Part shown: positions 52,651 through 64,000 of the stretch, piece after piece | How positions within the stretch are numbered: the first letter of the stretch is position 1 | Layout of the letters: the number at the start of each line of letters is the position of its first letter | Assembly (NCBI GenBank): GCA_032718565.1 | Contig: JAVGVS010000018.1 | Span: 3,092,017-3,156,016 of the forward strand | Origin: Distichodus sexfasciatus | Lineage: Eukaryota; Chordata; Actinopteri; Characiformes; Distichodontidae | DNA length: 64,000 bases | Reading direction: 5' to 3' | Translations under genes and position numbers: made by a program | The notes under the pieces: generated by a model | The model's database searches: none | What the model was told of the DNA's origin: nothing | The model's input: the letters and a program-made list of their open reading frames with translations, nothing else

Positions 52651-55021
52651 ATGGAAGAGCTGCATGTCCATTGTCAGAACTGTGTAAACAGAAGATGTAT
52701 GGTAAGGCCAGAGACTGCCATTTCTTGTGACCTCATGGGCTGTCCCCTGGTGTGTGGGGCAGTTTTCCACTCTTGTAAATTGGATGAACATCGTTTACTT
52801 TGTCCATATGAAAGAGTGCCTTGTCTAAATACTGGTTTTGGATGCCCTTTTACAATTGCCAGAGTCAGAATGGCGCAGCACCTGGGAGTATGTCCAGCCA
52901 GTGTTGTGTGCTGCACTATGGAGTGGAACCGATGGCCTGTGAGCTATGCTGACCGCAAGTCCTATGAGAACTTAAGTAAAGAAGTTTATGATGTAGAACA
53001 GTTAGATATGGCTTTGGCATTACAGGATCAGCGCATGCTGCTCGAGTCGCTCAAAGTAACAACGACTGTGTCAAAAACAAAAGATGAGCAAAGTGAGGAA
53101 AATGATAGCATAAATTCTAGCTTCCAGGAAGGAGACACAGCTAACGGACTCATTGAAATGGATGAAGATTCTTACAGTGAACTTTACAAGGCTTCAGTAG
53201 AGACAAGTAGAAATTTAGCTGCCGCTTTAGACATTCTCAGCAGTGCGAACAAGGGTATTGACTTGATCATGGAAAACCTCAGCAGTGTAAATGCAGATGG
53301 AAATGGAGCATGTCACAGTGGTTCAAATGAGGATTATCCCTCAGAGGAATGTGTCAGTGTGGTAAAGGAAAGTGGCACAGACTGTGAGCTGGGGGCAGTA
53401 GGAGGAATAGAATGTGCTGTTATAGCTGATTATTGTGAAGACGGGAAAGAGTTGATGGTGCAAAATGGACTTGATGTGTCCTCTGATGAAGACGAGGAAA
53501 TAAACAGTGAAATGAAAGTTGACGGACTACCCTTGTGTAATGGACTTGGTAATAAAAAAGATGATAATATTCTCACATTAGAAATGCATGTGGAGAAAGC
53601 AGAAGAAAATATCAGTGACTCTTTAGATGTCAGGCCAGCAATGCCTTACTGTTCCATGCCTGATGTAGCACAGGAGCCAGAACAGGCCCAACCACCACTT
53701 CCACTACCTCTCCCCATACCTCTGCCTGACTTGGTACAGAACAATGTTCTACAACAGCTTCCTGTTGAAATTGAGGATCGATGGCTAGAGCGCAAGTTAC
53801 AGAGCCTCCAAGTGCTCAGAGGTATGGGCATGTTTACGTGTAATGGACAGTTGCTCTTGACTAAGATGGAAGATAAGGCAGTAGACACATCTGATCTAGA
53901 GGTTGCAGATGATCCACTGGGCCTTCATGGGATTGACCTCATCACGGCTGCGTTGCTTTTCTGCATTGGAGACTCACCAGGCGGCAGGGGCATTTCAGAC
54001 AGTCGGTTTGTAGACCGTTATCGAATTGACTTTGGAACACAGACGTTTTCCTTTCCGTCTGCTGTACTGGCAACTAGCACCATGGTGGGAGACATCGCTT
54101 CAGCATCAGCCTGCGACCACGCCAGTCCGCAGCTGTCTAACCCCAGCCCTTTCCATACCCTCAGACTGGACCTGGTACTGGAGTGTGTGGCTCGGTACCA
54201 GACCAAGCAACGCTCCATGTTCACTTTTGTGTGCGGGCAGTTGTTTCGCAGGGACGAGTTCTCCTCCCATTTTAAGAATGTTCACGGGGACATCCATGCC
54301 GGTCTTAATGGATGGATGGAGCAAAGGTGCCCCCTGGCTTTCTATGGCTGTACCTATTCCCAGAGAAGATTCTGCCCCTCTGTGCAAGGTTCTAGAATCA
54401 TCCATGACAGGTATCTGGGCTCCTTTGGGGTTCAGTCTGGCTTAGTTGCTGGTGAACCCCTTTCTAGGAACTCCTGTCAGTATGGCTCCCACTCTGACAA
54501 TCTGACCAGTTTGCCCTTTGAGTTACTTCAGCATGTTGCAAGCTACCTAGATGGCTTTAGCCTCTGCCAGCTTTCCCGCGTGTCTCGCACCATGAGGGAT
54601 GTTTGCGCCAGCCTGCTGCAGTCACGTGGCATGGTGGTCATGCTTTGGGGGAAGACGAGACGTGCAGACGGATCCTCCTCCTGGCAGATTCAGGACAAGG
54701 CAAGTTGTTTTGCTTGTGTAGCATAAAACTAGCTAGAATTCCAAACAATTCCAAACAAACCCTTAAATGATTTTTGCATTCTTTGAGTAAATATTTTCGT
54801 TTCTGTGTGGATCTTAGGTATGGAGATTCAGCACAGCTTTTGGAACAGTTAATGAGTGGAAATTTGCTAATATTTCCAGTATGGCCGACCACCTGAAGAA
54901 ATGCAAATTCAACACAGTTGCTCGTCGAGAAGAGGCTGTCCCTCTGCCTTGCATGTGTTACACAAGAGAGCTTACTAAAGAAGGTCGTTCACTGCGGTCA
55001 GTCCTCAGACCTGTGTTATAA
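52651..55021 (+). CDS. fbxo30: F-box only protein 30, complete
   Basis: FBXO30 is an SCF ubiquitin-ligase substrate receptor. Two coding exons, 52651-54699 and 54818-55021, encode 750 residues (human 745). The N terminus has a TRAF-type zinc finger (about 10-110), with the highly conserved ASVVCCTMEWNRWPVSYADR. The acidic middle is poorly conserved, followed by conserved blocks DKAVDTSDLEVADDPLGLHG and CVARYQTKQRSMFTFVCGQL. The F-box, LPFELLQHVASYLDGFSLCQ, lies at about residues 618-665. The protein ends in TRELTKEGRSLRSVLRPVL. The intron donor is GC, not GT (AAG|GCAAGT); using the nearest GT instead introduces an early stop. A noncoding exon upstream is inferred. The start is the ATG giving MEELHVHCQNC, matching the family. 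The teleost a or b copy is not decided. Confidence 0.97.
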
Positions 55022-55073
55022 ACTGAGTTCACAAAGGCTTCCAACTGAAGAGAAGAGTATGAAGTATCATTTC

Positions 55074-55092
55074 AATAAACTCTTCAAATAAA
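55074..55092 (+). terminator. fbxo30: Two close AATAAA polyadenylation signals of fbxo30
   Basis: AATAAA at 55074-55079 and 55087-55092, 50-70 nt after the stop codon. A further AATAAA at 56483-56488 could end a longer 3' UTR. Confidence 0.6.
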
Positions 55093-57717
55093 TACCTTTA
55101 TCAAGCATAGACTTTATTTTTAAATTAAAAATACTGTGCTAATTCATAACATTAATAAAATGGAGCCTTAATATAAAGACATGCCGGGTTTAACATTAAA
55201 AGGTTTGGGGGTTTTTTGTGCAAGCTGACATTGCACAAAAAACACTACCCAGAAACACATAACAAAGGTAAATGGTGACGACCAAAAAAAGAAGCTAAAC
55301 GTTGATTCATTCTTACTGGGATTGTCATCATCTGTCTTTAGGCCTTTGTCTCCAGTTTTCCGTCATTGTTCATCTTTTTTTCTTTTGCATCAGTTAAGAA
55401 AGACTTGGGTTAAAATATAAAATGTAGCACTTTGCACAACAAAGTTTACTTTTTTGTAATTTGATAGGTACCTTCTTCAGTTGAAAGCTGAAATTTCTTA
55501 ATGCTAACCCGACACTGTGTCATTGTTCACTGTTTTAAATGAGCTTATGATCCTACTCAGCTGATGTAGCTGGTAAAGCTGTTTTTGCTTTCTTACAGTA
55601 CAGATTAGATGCCAATGTGTTTGAATAGTTGCTGTATGATTGGTCCACTTTTCAACTTGACAAAATGGACAATTAACAGAAACCTGCTGGACAGGACAAA
55701 GACTGCTGGTCTACCTTTGTTTGACAAGTCAGTTTACACAAATTTCTGCAGTTGTACATTTCCAAACCTATTTTCTTCTCAGGGTTCAATGATAATGGTG
55801 GATATGAATGGACATTTCTATTAAAAGATACTTGATATAAACTCATAAATATAGAGTGTTTGAGATTTTGACAACATACAAGACAAGGATTTGATAATGT
55901 TTTAGTATGAACTCGGGTATGTTTTGGTATGGATAAATGCTTAGATTTTGAGTCTGGGTAAGATGGTTTTGTCAGTTCAAGCCCTTGTCATAGAAACGTG
56001 CATAAAAAGTGTGCAAAGAAAGTGTTGCAATGAAAATGGGTTTGAAAACACCACTTCTCAGTACATAGTTTGCATATATTCAGTGTAATTTAAAATGTTT
56101 GTGCATGTTGAAGTCCGAGCATTCTTTTGTATTAGATTGCTAGTTTTCATAAACCATGTCATAATTCTTGAAATGGGTTAGTGGAATGTATGTGAATGTC
56201 AGGGGATTTGCATGGATTCTTATTTTTACAATTTATATTGTTTTGAATATATTGGGAAATGGCTCATTAGACTCCTCAGTTAATTTATACAAGTAGTACT
56301 TATGATAAATTACAAGTTAATGGGCCTGAGCTGAAGAAGAAGCTTGTTCCTTTTTTATCTTGATGCATGGATGTGTATTGTGGAGATGTATGTCTGTGTT
56401 GAGGTTATTAAAATGTGTGTCCAAAACGTTCATTTGGTTAACTGTTGACGATTGTGTCATTTAATGTATTTTCACTGCATTTAATAAAATAATAATGAAT
56501 TCCATAAATCTGTGGTTAACAGATGCATAATCTGTTAACTGAAGTTTTTTTAAAGAGTAGCGGTTGAGTTGTTAACATTTATTAAATTTAAAGAAAAAGA
56601 CAATTGTATATAACGCATAATGAAATGATAAGCCTTAAAACATGAGTGGAGTGTTTTCACCACAAGGTGGTAGTAGCAGTTTGTGATGCATTAATATGGG
56701 CTGAACACTGGCCCAGAAGTTGTATTTTGGCTATTTAAAGCGTTTTCATTTGAAAGTCAAAGTAAACTTTGTCATCTCAACTATATACGGGTACATAGAC
56801 TGACGAGACGACGTGATTCCAAGTTCTACAGTATGAACAGAAAAGGCACATAATTAAAAAAATAAAAGTATAACAAATATATAAACACAATGTCATACAG
56901 AATAGCAAATATATACATATACTATAAAATAAAAATAAAAAACTTAAACCTAGAAGTAGAAAAAGGGACTGTGCAATAGTTACATGCATGATTGGGTTCT
57001 TTACAATTTTGGTCCTGGAATTTCTTTTGGCGTTGGATATGCATATGATCTGCCGCAGTTAAATATAAGAATTGTAAACAGGCGGTGTACGATAATGTCC
57101 AATAGATGTGCAAATATCGTGACAACAGTCAAGTGGGGAAAGAGAAATCAATCAGTAGAGTGGAATGTGCAAAAAATGTTTCACAGAATTACAATTATTA
57201 GTATGTGCAAAGTGTTCCCACAATATATGCAAATATTTTACAGTTTCAGTCATGAAATACAAGTACATGAAATACAATCTGCGTGCTGGAGAAGGTATTT
57301 TGTTCCACAGCTTTCATAAAATATTGGATTCATGTAGTGTTTGCTCAGTAAGAAAACGAGTATGCAATGGAATTATAAAGGCCTGTATTTTATACTTCCA
57401 TGTTTGAAGCGTAACAAAACGCAATACATTTTGTTAAGTCATTTGGTAGAACACAGAAATCAGTATTCTGTAGTGTAATTTTGAGGGCTCCCTTACGAAA
57501 ATTAACCATGGTTTTACTATGATTAAATAACCATGGTTTTACTATGATTAAATAACCATGGTTTACCATGGTTTGCCGTTTTTCATGGTTTTCATCTCTA
57601 GCTCCATTAATCTGGTTTCACAAAACTGTAGTGCAATAATGTAATTAAAAATCCTACTTCATGCTTCCAGCTACCAAAAGCTATAAAAACAGGAGAATCG
57701 TTCAATCTGTATATATT
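55093..57717. other. Intergenic region between fbxo30 and the BEN-domain gene (convergent)
   Basis: AT-rich with no recognisable coding exon. Its left half may be transcribed as a long fbxo30 3' UTR. A short CATGG-containing tandem repeat is at 57506-57574. Confidence 0.5.
57506..57574. repeat. 25-bp tandem repeat with CCATGG palindromes
   Basis: Two perfect copies of a 25-bp unit beginning ccatggttttactatgatta, followed by a partial copy and a further ccatggttt. Confidence 0.85.
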
Positions 57718-57718
57718 T

Positions 57719-57724
57719 TTTATT
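57719..57724 (-). terminator. Polyadenylation signal AATAAA of the BEN-domain gene
   Basis: AATAAA on the minus strand about 32 nt past the stop codon at 57756. Confidence 0.6.
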
Positions 57725-57755
57725 AAATCACATGCAAGGCATTCAGTTCTCATTT

Positions 57756-60700
57756 TCAGTTGTCTGGGATGGAACCACTGGGTCCAACTCTGTGTGTATA
57801 AGAGAGAGGAACACAAAGAGAAACAGATATTCAAGATTAAAGATTGCTTGCTAAAATAAATAACATGATGTTGAATGGTAAGTGAAAGTGTGTTTTATGT
57901 GTGTGTGTGTTAATTGTTGGAAGAAATGTTGAACACACTCAAACTTACAGGATCCTTTTGTAAATCTTGCTTTCGTTGTTTAATTTGTTTCGTACAGCCC
58001 CCCTCAGTAGGTTGATGTCTGTGTGTGGGAATTTCTTTAAAGTGTAATCTGCAAAGTAATGTGACAAATAAATCTCAAGTGTTAACAAATTGTAAAAGAC
58101 ATGGCAACATTCTAAAGGTCAGTTTCTAAACACATACTTAAAGGGAAAACTCTGGTAATTTTCAACCCACAGTTCTGTTGTTTGAGACCTGTCTGTAGGA
58201 AAAAGATTAAGAAAATTTGATACAACATAAACTGAAGTACCTATGGGTTAGCTATAGATGCTGGTTCGTTATTCAGTTTATGCTGTACAAAATTTTGTCA
58301 TTCTTTTTGCTGCTGACAGCACTGATGTGATGACGATCAACAGGGCTATGGACTCATGTCGCAGCAGCCAGTTTTCCAGGAAGTAGCAAGGTAAGCAAAG
58401 GTGTTATTAATCATCTTCATGAAATCCAATGAACATCTGATTCAGCTTCAGAAACTTATTGACTCTCATTAGTAACACCTGTGCTTACTTTGCTACTTCC
58501 TCAAAAATTGGGGGGTATTGAATACACAGGGAGAAAAACAGTACACCAAGACAACAAAAGGGCAAAGGACCAACTGTAATCTGAAGGTAGTTCTACTTAA
58601 TATCTGTGTGTATTAATGTCAGCCAGTAAGTAATACTTTTAGAACCTTACTGTCGCAAACACATTAATGTAACTGATTATAGACATATTCCAAAACTTCT
58701 GACTCTTCCAGTGAGCACACTTGGGACATTATCTGCCTTGGTGTACTGCTTTTTCGTAGTGTGTTCAATATTTTTTCCCCAGCCATTCCGTCATTGTAAC
58801 AAATAACTGTGGGCTGTGTGGATTTATTGGGTTAATTAATGAAAACCTACCAAAAATAGCATTGATAGAGGTGGCCTCCAAGGGTGGCTTCACTTCATTC
58901 TTGGCGCTCCCTTTTTGGCCAGTAAGCGACGAGGTGGCCATCTCCTTTCGGGTGAACACGACACCAAGCAGGTCACAGACCAGCTTTGTAGGTTGAAGGT
59001 GATTGCACCTTTGCAGTTTAATCCTGCTGACCTTCAGTCCCTCACCAAGGAGAACCTTGAAATTCAGATGAAACATCAATAACATGTTACAGAAAAACGG
59101 AAATGAAGCTTCCTTGCCCCCATCAGTTAATATTGGCTACCGTTTCGCTATTTGAAGTTGTACCAAACACTTGGCAATCTTGAACAACTGGGCTATGGGT
59201 TGACTCCAGGCTATTGCTTTGAGGGGTTTATGCACATTTATGCTTTTTGATATACCTACAGTACAACCAATCAGACCTTTCAGTCTGGAGTCATCATAAT
59301 TATACACAAAATGCATTAAGCCCACCACCATCTTTGGAAGGGGTAATAAGCCTGTTTTTGATTGGATCTCGGGCAAGCAAATCTGCGTGGAGATAGGCCT
59401 TGTGGCCATACTAAGCTGCAGGGTGAGATTCTTTAATAATTAATTACGGGATAGTCTGGAGTCAATGAACCCAAGCTCTGATGTTCGAAATTGCCGAGCA
59501 CTGTCGGAATAGGAACACGACAATTTCGTACAACGAAGGCCAAATTCGCAAACCAACAGGTAACACTAACTGAATGAGGCACAGAGTTTCCTTGCTCTTA
59601 TCAGTTAGTGTTGGCTGCAGTTTCGCTATTATGTCTACACTATACCAAAGTTTCTTGCTTTTATTCCTATGGAGCGCACTCAGCAGTCAACAGGGGCAGA
59701 ACACATTTTCTAGGCTAATGATTTTTTTTTCTTCTTAAAATTGATAAATCTAACAACATTAATGTACATACACCTGGTATGATTTAAGATTTAGTAGGCA
59801 ATAATTTAATAATTTGCAGTTTATGCTAGTGCTCCTAATGGATTTCATGACAATTGATCACTACAATGTGATCCCTAGGTGTCAACCAGGCTAGTCTTAG
59901 TTAGAACCGTCATGTAAAATTCACTTACTTCATCATCTAAAATATCTTGAGCCTGTGGAGAGGAGCTGTGAGTGGTGGCTTGTTCCTGGTGGGTTGTTTG
60001 TACGGAGATGGCTGGCTCTCTTACCAAAGTATTTCTCAACTCAGAGAGCATATTCCTCATATCTAAAATAAATAATAGACATTAACACCCTTACAGAATC
60101 ATTTAAAAATATTTTAAATGTTAGTAGCTTTTGTACAGAGTTTGAATGTGCCCAACAAATTTGTTTAACCATTTCAACAGAGACTATGCTATTTGAAGAA
60201 GAGAGTGAAATAGGATTCCACAGGTACAAAATCTGGCCAATAAATGAGTGGTTGCAAACTTGCCATTAACTGTATCCACCAGCTGAGTCAACCTCTGCCG
60301 ATCTTCCTCTAGTTCTTTGACTCCCTGTTCAAGGCGTTTGCAGCTGGCACAATGAGTGACTGGGATCCCCTTAAAAATAATAGAATTGTTAGAAGATGTT
60401 CTAGGTTCTAATCACTTGATGTCATGGGAAGACTTAAAGGAAAACAGTACCATTTGTGTCAGAAATAACAGTTTTCCTTAAGTTTTGGACAAATGTTTGT
60501 GCATGGAAGCACAAACTGCTTGCTGTACATTAAATGTCCGTGCGCCAGGTCGCCCAGAGGATGGGGTCCCCCTCTGGGACTTGTTCCTCTCAAGGTTTCT
60601 TCCTACTAGAGGGAGTTTTTCTTTGCCACTGTCACCTCAGGCTTGCTTGTTGGGGGGTTTAGCCGGTTATATGTAAAGTTACTTTGTGACAATGATTGTT

Positions 60701-61683
60701 GTTAAGAGCGCTATATAAATAAATTTGAATTTGAAAAAGAGAAATGCATAATTTTTTTCAAGGGAGATTCAAGCCAATCTGGGCGACATTTGACGTCACA
60801 AAGCTGATCAAGGGCACAATGGTGGCAGCCAGGATTTGAACTCATAATTTCCAGGCTACTTAGCATGCTAATCAGGTTTCTTGACTGCTACGCCCCCAGC
60901 TTCACAGTCTTGTAAAGCCAACATGTCTTACTAGCCAGGATACTTTTAATAAAGAAGAAAGTAGATAAAGAACAGCTATGAGGTTGCTGTTAGGCATATC
61001 ATATGTGTCATGGGTGATGAATAACTTACAGTCAGCTGCTCTCTTCTGGGTTCTTTTTCAGTCTTAAAGAGAGAAAAAGAAAGACATCATGCATTTTGTA
61101 AATGTGGGATTTTTGTGTCATAACAAACAAAGTAACAGACAGTCCTAGACAATCCATGGTTTACAGCGAAGGCAAATTTTAAACAAATTTTAAACTGGAC
61201 AATGGCCAAGATCATTTCTATCAATTTCATGACAATGACAGAACTTACACTGAATCTTTGCTTTCTTTGTTGGAGCAGTTTTTCGATTTGTACTCGACGC
61301 ACATCTTTCTTTTCAGTCTTAAGAGAGACATGGAATATTAATGGCTTAGTGGAAACAAAGAGCAAGAAAAACAAAGGGCAAGAATATACCATGAGGGGGT
61401 AGGATTGAAGTGTGATTTTTTTTTTAGTAAAGGTAATTCCAATTGTGTTGCTACTGAAATACCTGTGCTAAACAAAAGTGCAATCCTTATTTCCCCGCTG
61501 CAATTCATTTTATAATTAACTGAAAAAAGTAGGGCACCTTTTTTCTCTTTGGCATCTCACATTGCTCATCTTCCGAGGAATGCTGGACCGGTTTTTTCTT
61601 CCGCCTCCCTCTGCCATACCCCTCACTGGTACCTGAGCCCTTTATGAGTTCCTCTCTTTTATCCAAGAGCGTCTGCTCATTTT
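57756..61683 (-). CDS. BEN domain-containing protein, last eight exons (5' end not found)
   Basis: Exons on the minus strand: 61683-61538, 61317-61249, 61062-61030, 60369-60264, 60062-59929, 59055-58851, 58048-57949 and 57789-57756. The phases join without a stop, giving 274 residues to a TGA. The first exon is basic and acidic (GRGRRKKK, SEDEQ, PKRKK: a likely nuclear localisation signal). Exon 4 predicts a coiled coil (CKRLEQGVKELEEDRQRL). Exons 6 and 7 form a BEN domain (VLLGEGLKVSRIKL, LVCDLLGVVFTRKEMATSSL, then YTLKKFPHTDINLLRGAV). BEN domains bind DNA or chromatin proteins, so a nuclear role is likely. Exons 2 and 3 look duplicated (both start ACTGAAAA). The exon 4 donor is GC (AATG|GCAAGT). 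The upstream start exon is either beyond the MITE/LINE region or not recognised. The specific family member is unknown. Confidence 0.75.
58379..58501. repeat. Inverted repeat (hairpin) in a BEN-gene intron
   Basis: The left arm ggaagtagcaaggtaagcaa, continuing aggtgttattaat, pairs with the right arm attagtaacacctgtgctta, continuing ctttgctacttcc, about 55 bp away. It is probably the core of a small foldback element; no target duplication was recognised. Confidence 0.65.
60540..60735 (+). mobile_element. Fish retroposon 3' tail fragment
   Basis: Contains caaggtttcttcctactaga, agggagtttttctttgccac and a terminal part, gcgctatataaataaatttg, ending in a short TTTGAA repeat. This combination recurs in many teleost genomes as a LINE/SINE 3' tail. 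It lies in an intron of the BEN gene, in opposite orientation. Confidence 0.6.
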
Positions 61684-61719
61684 CTAGTTGAGAATAAAAA
61701 CAATATATTGTTATGTCAA

Positions 61720-62251
61720 TATGGAGGGCTACGAGTGCCAATATTAAATACATAATTACATCAATAATTAATTACTTAAATGTTTCATGAATTATTTAAA
61801 ATGGGAAATCATTGTTAATTACTTAAATGTCATATATAATTATTTCATGATTTATGACATTTCGGCGCTTTCAGCACATATGAATTAATTTTATCTGTCA
61901 GTCTGACCCATCAAACTCAGTGGGCGGGACCTACACTGATCTGTTCAAAACAATTGGCTGTCTCTTTGAAAACTGCCAGCTCCTGCTCACTTTGATGGGT
62001 CAGATCAACAGATAAAATGAATTCATGATGTGCTGAAAGTGCCAAAATGAAATAAATCATGAAATAATTATATATAATTATATTATGACATTTAATTAAT
62101 TAACAATGATTTTAATTCCAATTTTAAATAATTCATGAAACATTTAATTAATGATGTTTTTATTTCCTATTTTAAATAATTCAAGAAACATTTAAGTAAT
62201 TAATTTTTTATGTATTTATGTATTTAATATTGGCACTCCTGGCCCTCCATA
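61720..62251. mobile_element. Foldback MITE with TA-flanked ends
   Basis: The left end, tatggagggctacgagtgcc, and the reverse complement of the right end, tatggagggccaggagtgcc, are followed by a shared aatattaaatacata. The arms continue inward (gacccatcaaactcagtggg against ctttgatgggtcagatcaac), so nearly the whole 530 bp folds back on itself. No coding frame. Confidence 0.85.
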
Positions 62252-62529
62252 GGTCAATGGCACAACTTTTTAATGTGGTCGAACATCATAACTGGTGACA
62301 CAGATACCTTATTGAAAAATCTCTGATTAGCTGACGCAAGCCAACTATCATACGAAATTATGTTTTATATTTATATGTACCGTACAAAACTCTGGTCTTC
62401 TGTGATTGACAGGAGCGGCAGGTAGGTTAAGCGCAAGTTATAGTTTATGTCGACCTTATAATAATAATTTAATAGTTACCAAGTCTTACCCGTTTAATAA
62501 ACTACGCAATCAATGGCTCCTTGCCCATA

Positions 62530-64000
62530 ATTCAAGATTCAAGATTCTTTATTTGTCACGTGCAAATTATACAGGTACAACATGCAGTGAAATGTATCCT
62601 GATCCGCTCTTTTAACTGTACCAAGACAAGGAAAACAATAGACACAATACAATACAAACTTACAAACATGAGACTGACTTAAATAAGGAGGTTGGGAGTA
62701 ACAGGACAGAAAAATAAAACTAATATACAATAAAGACATAAGTTGCATGTGCAATATATAAAGTTACTGTGCAAGTTTGAACCTGAGATAGCAAAATGGT
62801 GCTAAAGATAAGAACAGGTGCAATGAAATGATTTCTTTAAAGTACAGAGATGCAACAGCATTGTACATAGCAGACAAGTAGAGCATATGATATGGACAAT
62901 GAAATGTAAGCAGCCAGTATAAGTGATTATCACAGTTGGGGTTTATATAGCAGTCAGACAGTATAAGTTATCATAGCGCTATAAGGTATATAATAGCAGC
63001 ATGTAATAACATGGACAATTACAGTACAAGTTATCGTACTGATATGAGGTATGTAATAGCAGCATGTAATAACATGGACATTTACAGAGTAAGTTATCGT
63101 GCTGATATGAGGTATGTAATAGCAGCATGTAATACTTATGGACATTTGCAGTAAGTTATTGTAATGATATGAGGTATGTATTAGCAGATGTATGCGCCCG
63201 GAACTTAAAGCGGCATGTCCTTGTTCAGGCGGATGGCCTGAGGATGGGAAACTCCTCCTGGAGTCTCTGTTTTGGCCATGATGGTGGAACCTTCTGCCTG
63301 AGTGCAGGAGATGAAAGAGTTTGTTTTTCTGGAGTGAGAGGAGTCTTTTATAATCCTAATTGCCCTGGTCCTACATCTCTTGGATAAATGTCCTGCAGGG
63401 AAGGGAGAGCTGACGTGCAGCAGCGCTCCGCTGCTCGGATCACTCTCTGGAGGGCTTTCTGGTCCTGAACACAGCTGTTCCCATACCAGGACAAAATGTT
63501 CTGTGTAATGATGCTCTCCACAGCACCGAGTAGAAAGCTTTCCAGAACAGCAGGGGAAACCGAAACTTTCTCAGCTTCGAAGGTGGTACAGGCAGCTGCT
63601 TTGCCTTCTTGACCTGAACATTGATATGTCAGCCCATATCAGGGTCCTCCAGTGTGAGCATGCAGGTATTTTGAGCAGGCACACCTTCTCCACGGAGCAC
63701 GTTGATGGAGAGGAGGTCTGTAGTTACTTGCTGTCGGCTGAAGTCCACCACCAGCTCCTTAAATCTTGCTGGCGTTCAGCTGGAAGCAGTTTTCCTGGCA
63801 CCAGAGTGCCAGGTTCTCCCTACACGTCCCGCGTAAGCCGTCTCGCCGTTGTTGGAGATTAACTACCACTGTAATACGTCTACTGCGACTTTACAATATT
63901 GTTGGAGTCATGAGTGGCCACACAGTCGAAGTGTATAGTGGAAGTACAACAGCGGAGAAAGTACACACCCTGAGAGCTCCTGTGTTGGTGGTGATGCTGT
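62530..64000 (-). mobile_element. Decayed non-LTR retrotransposon (LINE, L2/CR1-like), continues past the right edge
   Basis: On the minus strand the 3' end is at about 62530, with a ttgaatcttgaat tail. The part from 63.38 kb to the edge matches, by recognition, the reverse-transcriptase 3' portion common in teleost LINEs (plus-strand strings such as aaatcttgctggcgttcagc and gtctcgccgttgttggagat are its complement). Stops and indels break the frame. It carries a 63-bp tandem repeat at 62961-63190. Confidence 0.6.
62961..63190. repeat. 63-bp tandem repeat, about 3.6 copies
   Basis: Units share taagttatcgt-type starts, a gatatgaggtatgtaatagc core and gcatgtaataacatggacat. They are successive, diverged copies of about 63 bp within the LINE 3' region. 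Confidence 0.8.

Noticed and set aside
54026..54445. 139-codon frame in fbxo30
   Set aside because: Shadow frame of the large fbxo30 exon.
59137..59409. 90-codon minus-strand frame between BEN-gene exons
   Set aside because: It has no BEN-family similarity, no matching splice phase and probably lies in repeat-derived DNA.
62375..62405. Possible small upstream exon of the BEN gene (acceptor-like caatcacag, donor-like gtacat)
   Set aside because: The splice signals are weak and the encoded stretch is too short to confirm the frame.

Overview
This window is vertebrate nuclear DNA, almost certainly from a teleost fish. The genes have many short exons, GT-AG introns and polyadenylation signals, the intergenic DNA is AT-rich, and the repeats are typical of fish (a Rex3-like retroposon with a GATG tail, DANA/HE1-like tRNA-derived SINEs, several inverted-repeat MITEs). 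The gene set matches the vertebrate region that is human 6q24 (STXBP5, GRM1, SHPRH, FBXO30). I did not assign a species.

Layout from left to right. (1) 564-7742, minus: the first four coding exons of stxbp5 (tomosyn), running off the left edge; its second intron has U12-type splice signals. (2) About 7.8-14.8 kb: CpG-rich stxbp5 promoter, a foldback MITE, a SINE relic and otherwise AT-rich DNA with no recognisable gene. (3) 14879-26000, minus: complete grm1 (metabotropic glutamate receptor 1) in eight coding exons, plus an upstream 5' UTR exon. (4) About 26.6-27.4 kb: compact divergent promoter region. (5) 28795-42632, plus: complete shprh (SNF2 helicase / RING E3 ligase) in 29 coding exons; its introns hold many mobile elements, including a nested DNA transposon and a Rex3 copy just upstream of an exon. 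(6) 44906-49959, plus: a nine-exon single-pass protein with a ZP domain, absent from this place in the human map as I know it. (7) About 50.3-51.2 kb: a large higher-order TG minisatellite next to the fbxo30 promoter. (8) 52651-55021, plus: complete fbxo30, with a GC-AG intron. (9) 57756-61683, minus: a BEN-domain gene whose last eight exons are in frame but whose start was not found. (10) 61.7-64 kb: a foldback MITE and a decayed minus-strand LINE reaching the right edge.

The genes are not an operon and do not form one pathway. grm1 and stxbp5 both act at synapses (glutamate signalling and control of SNARE assembly). shprh and fbxo30 both encode ubiquitin-ligase components, shprh in DNA-damage tolerance and fbxo30 as an F-box receptor. 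The exon models were assembled by hand by matching splice sites and reading phase. All complete models close in frame, which supports intact genes. I saw no convincing new multi-gene system. The least familiar items are the ZP-domain gene, the BEN-domain gene with a duplicated small exon, and the unusual splice sites.
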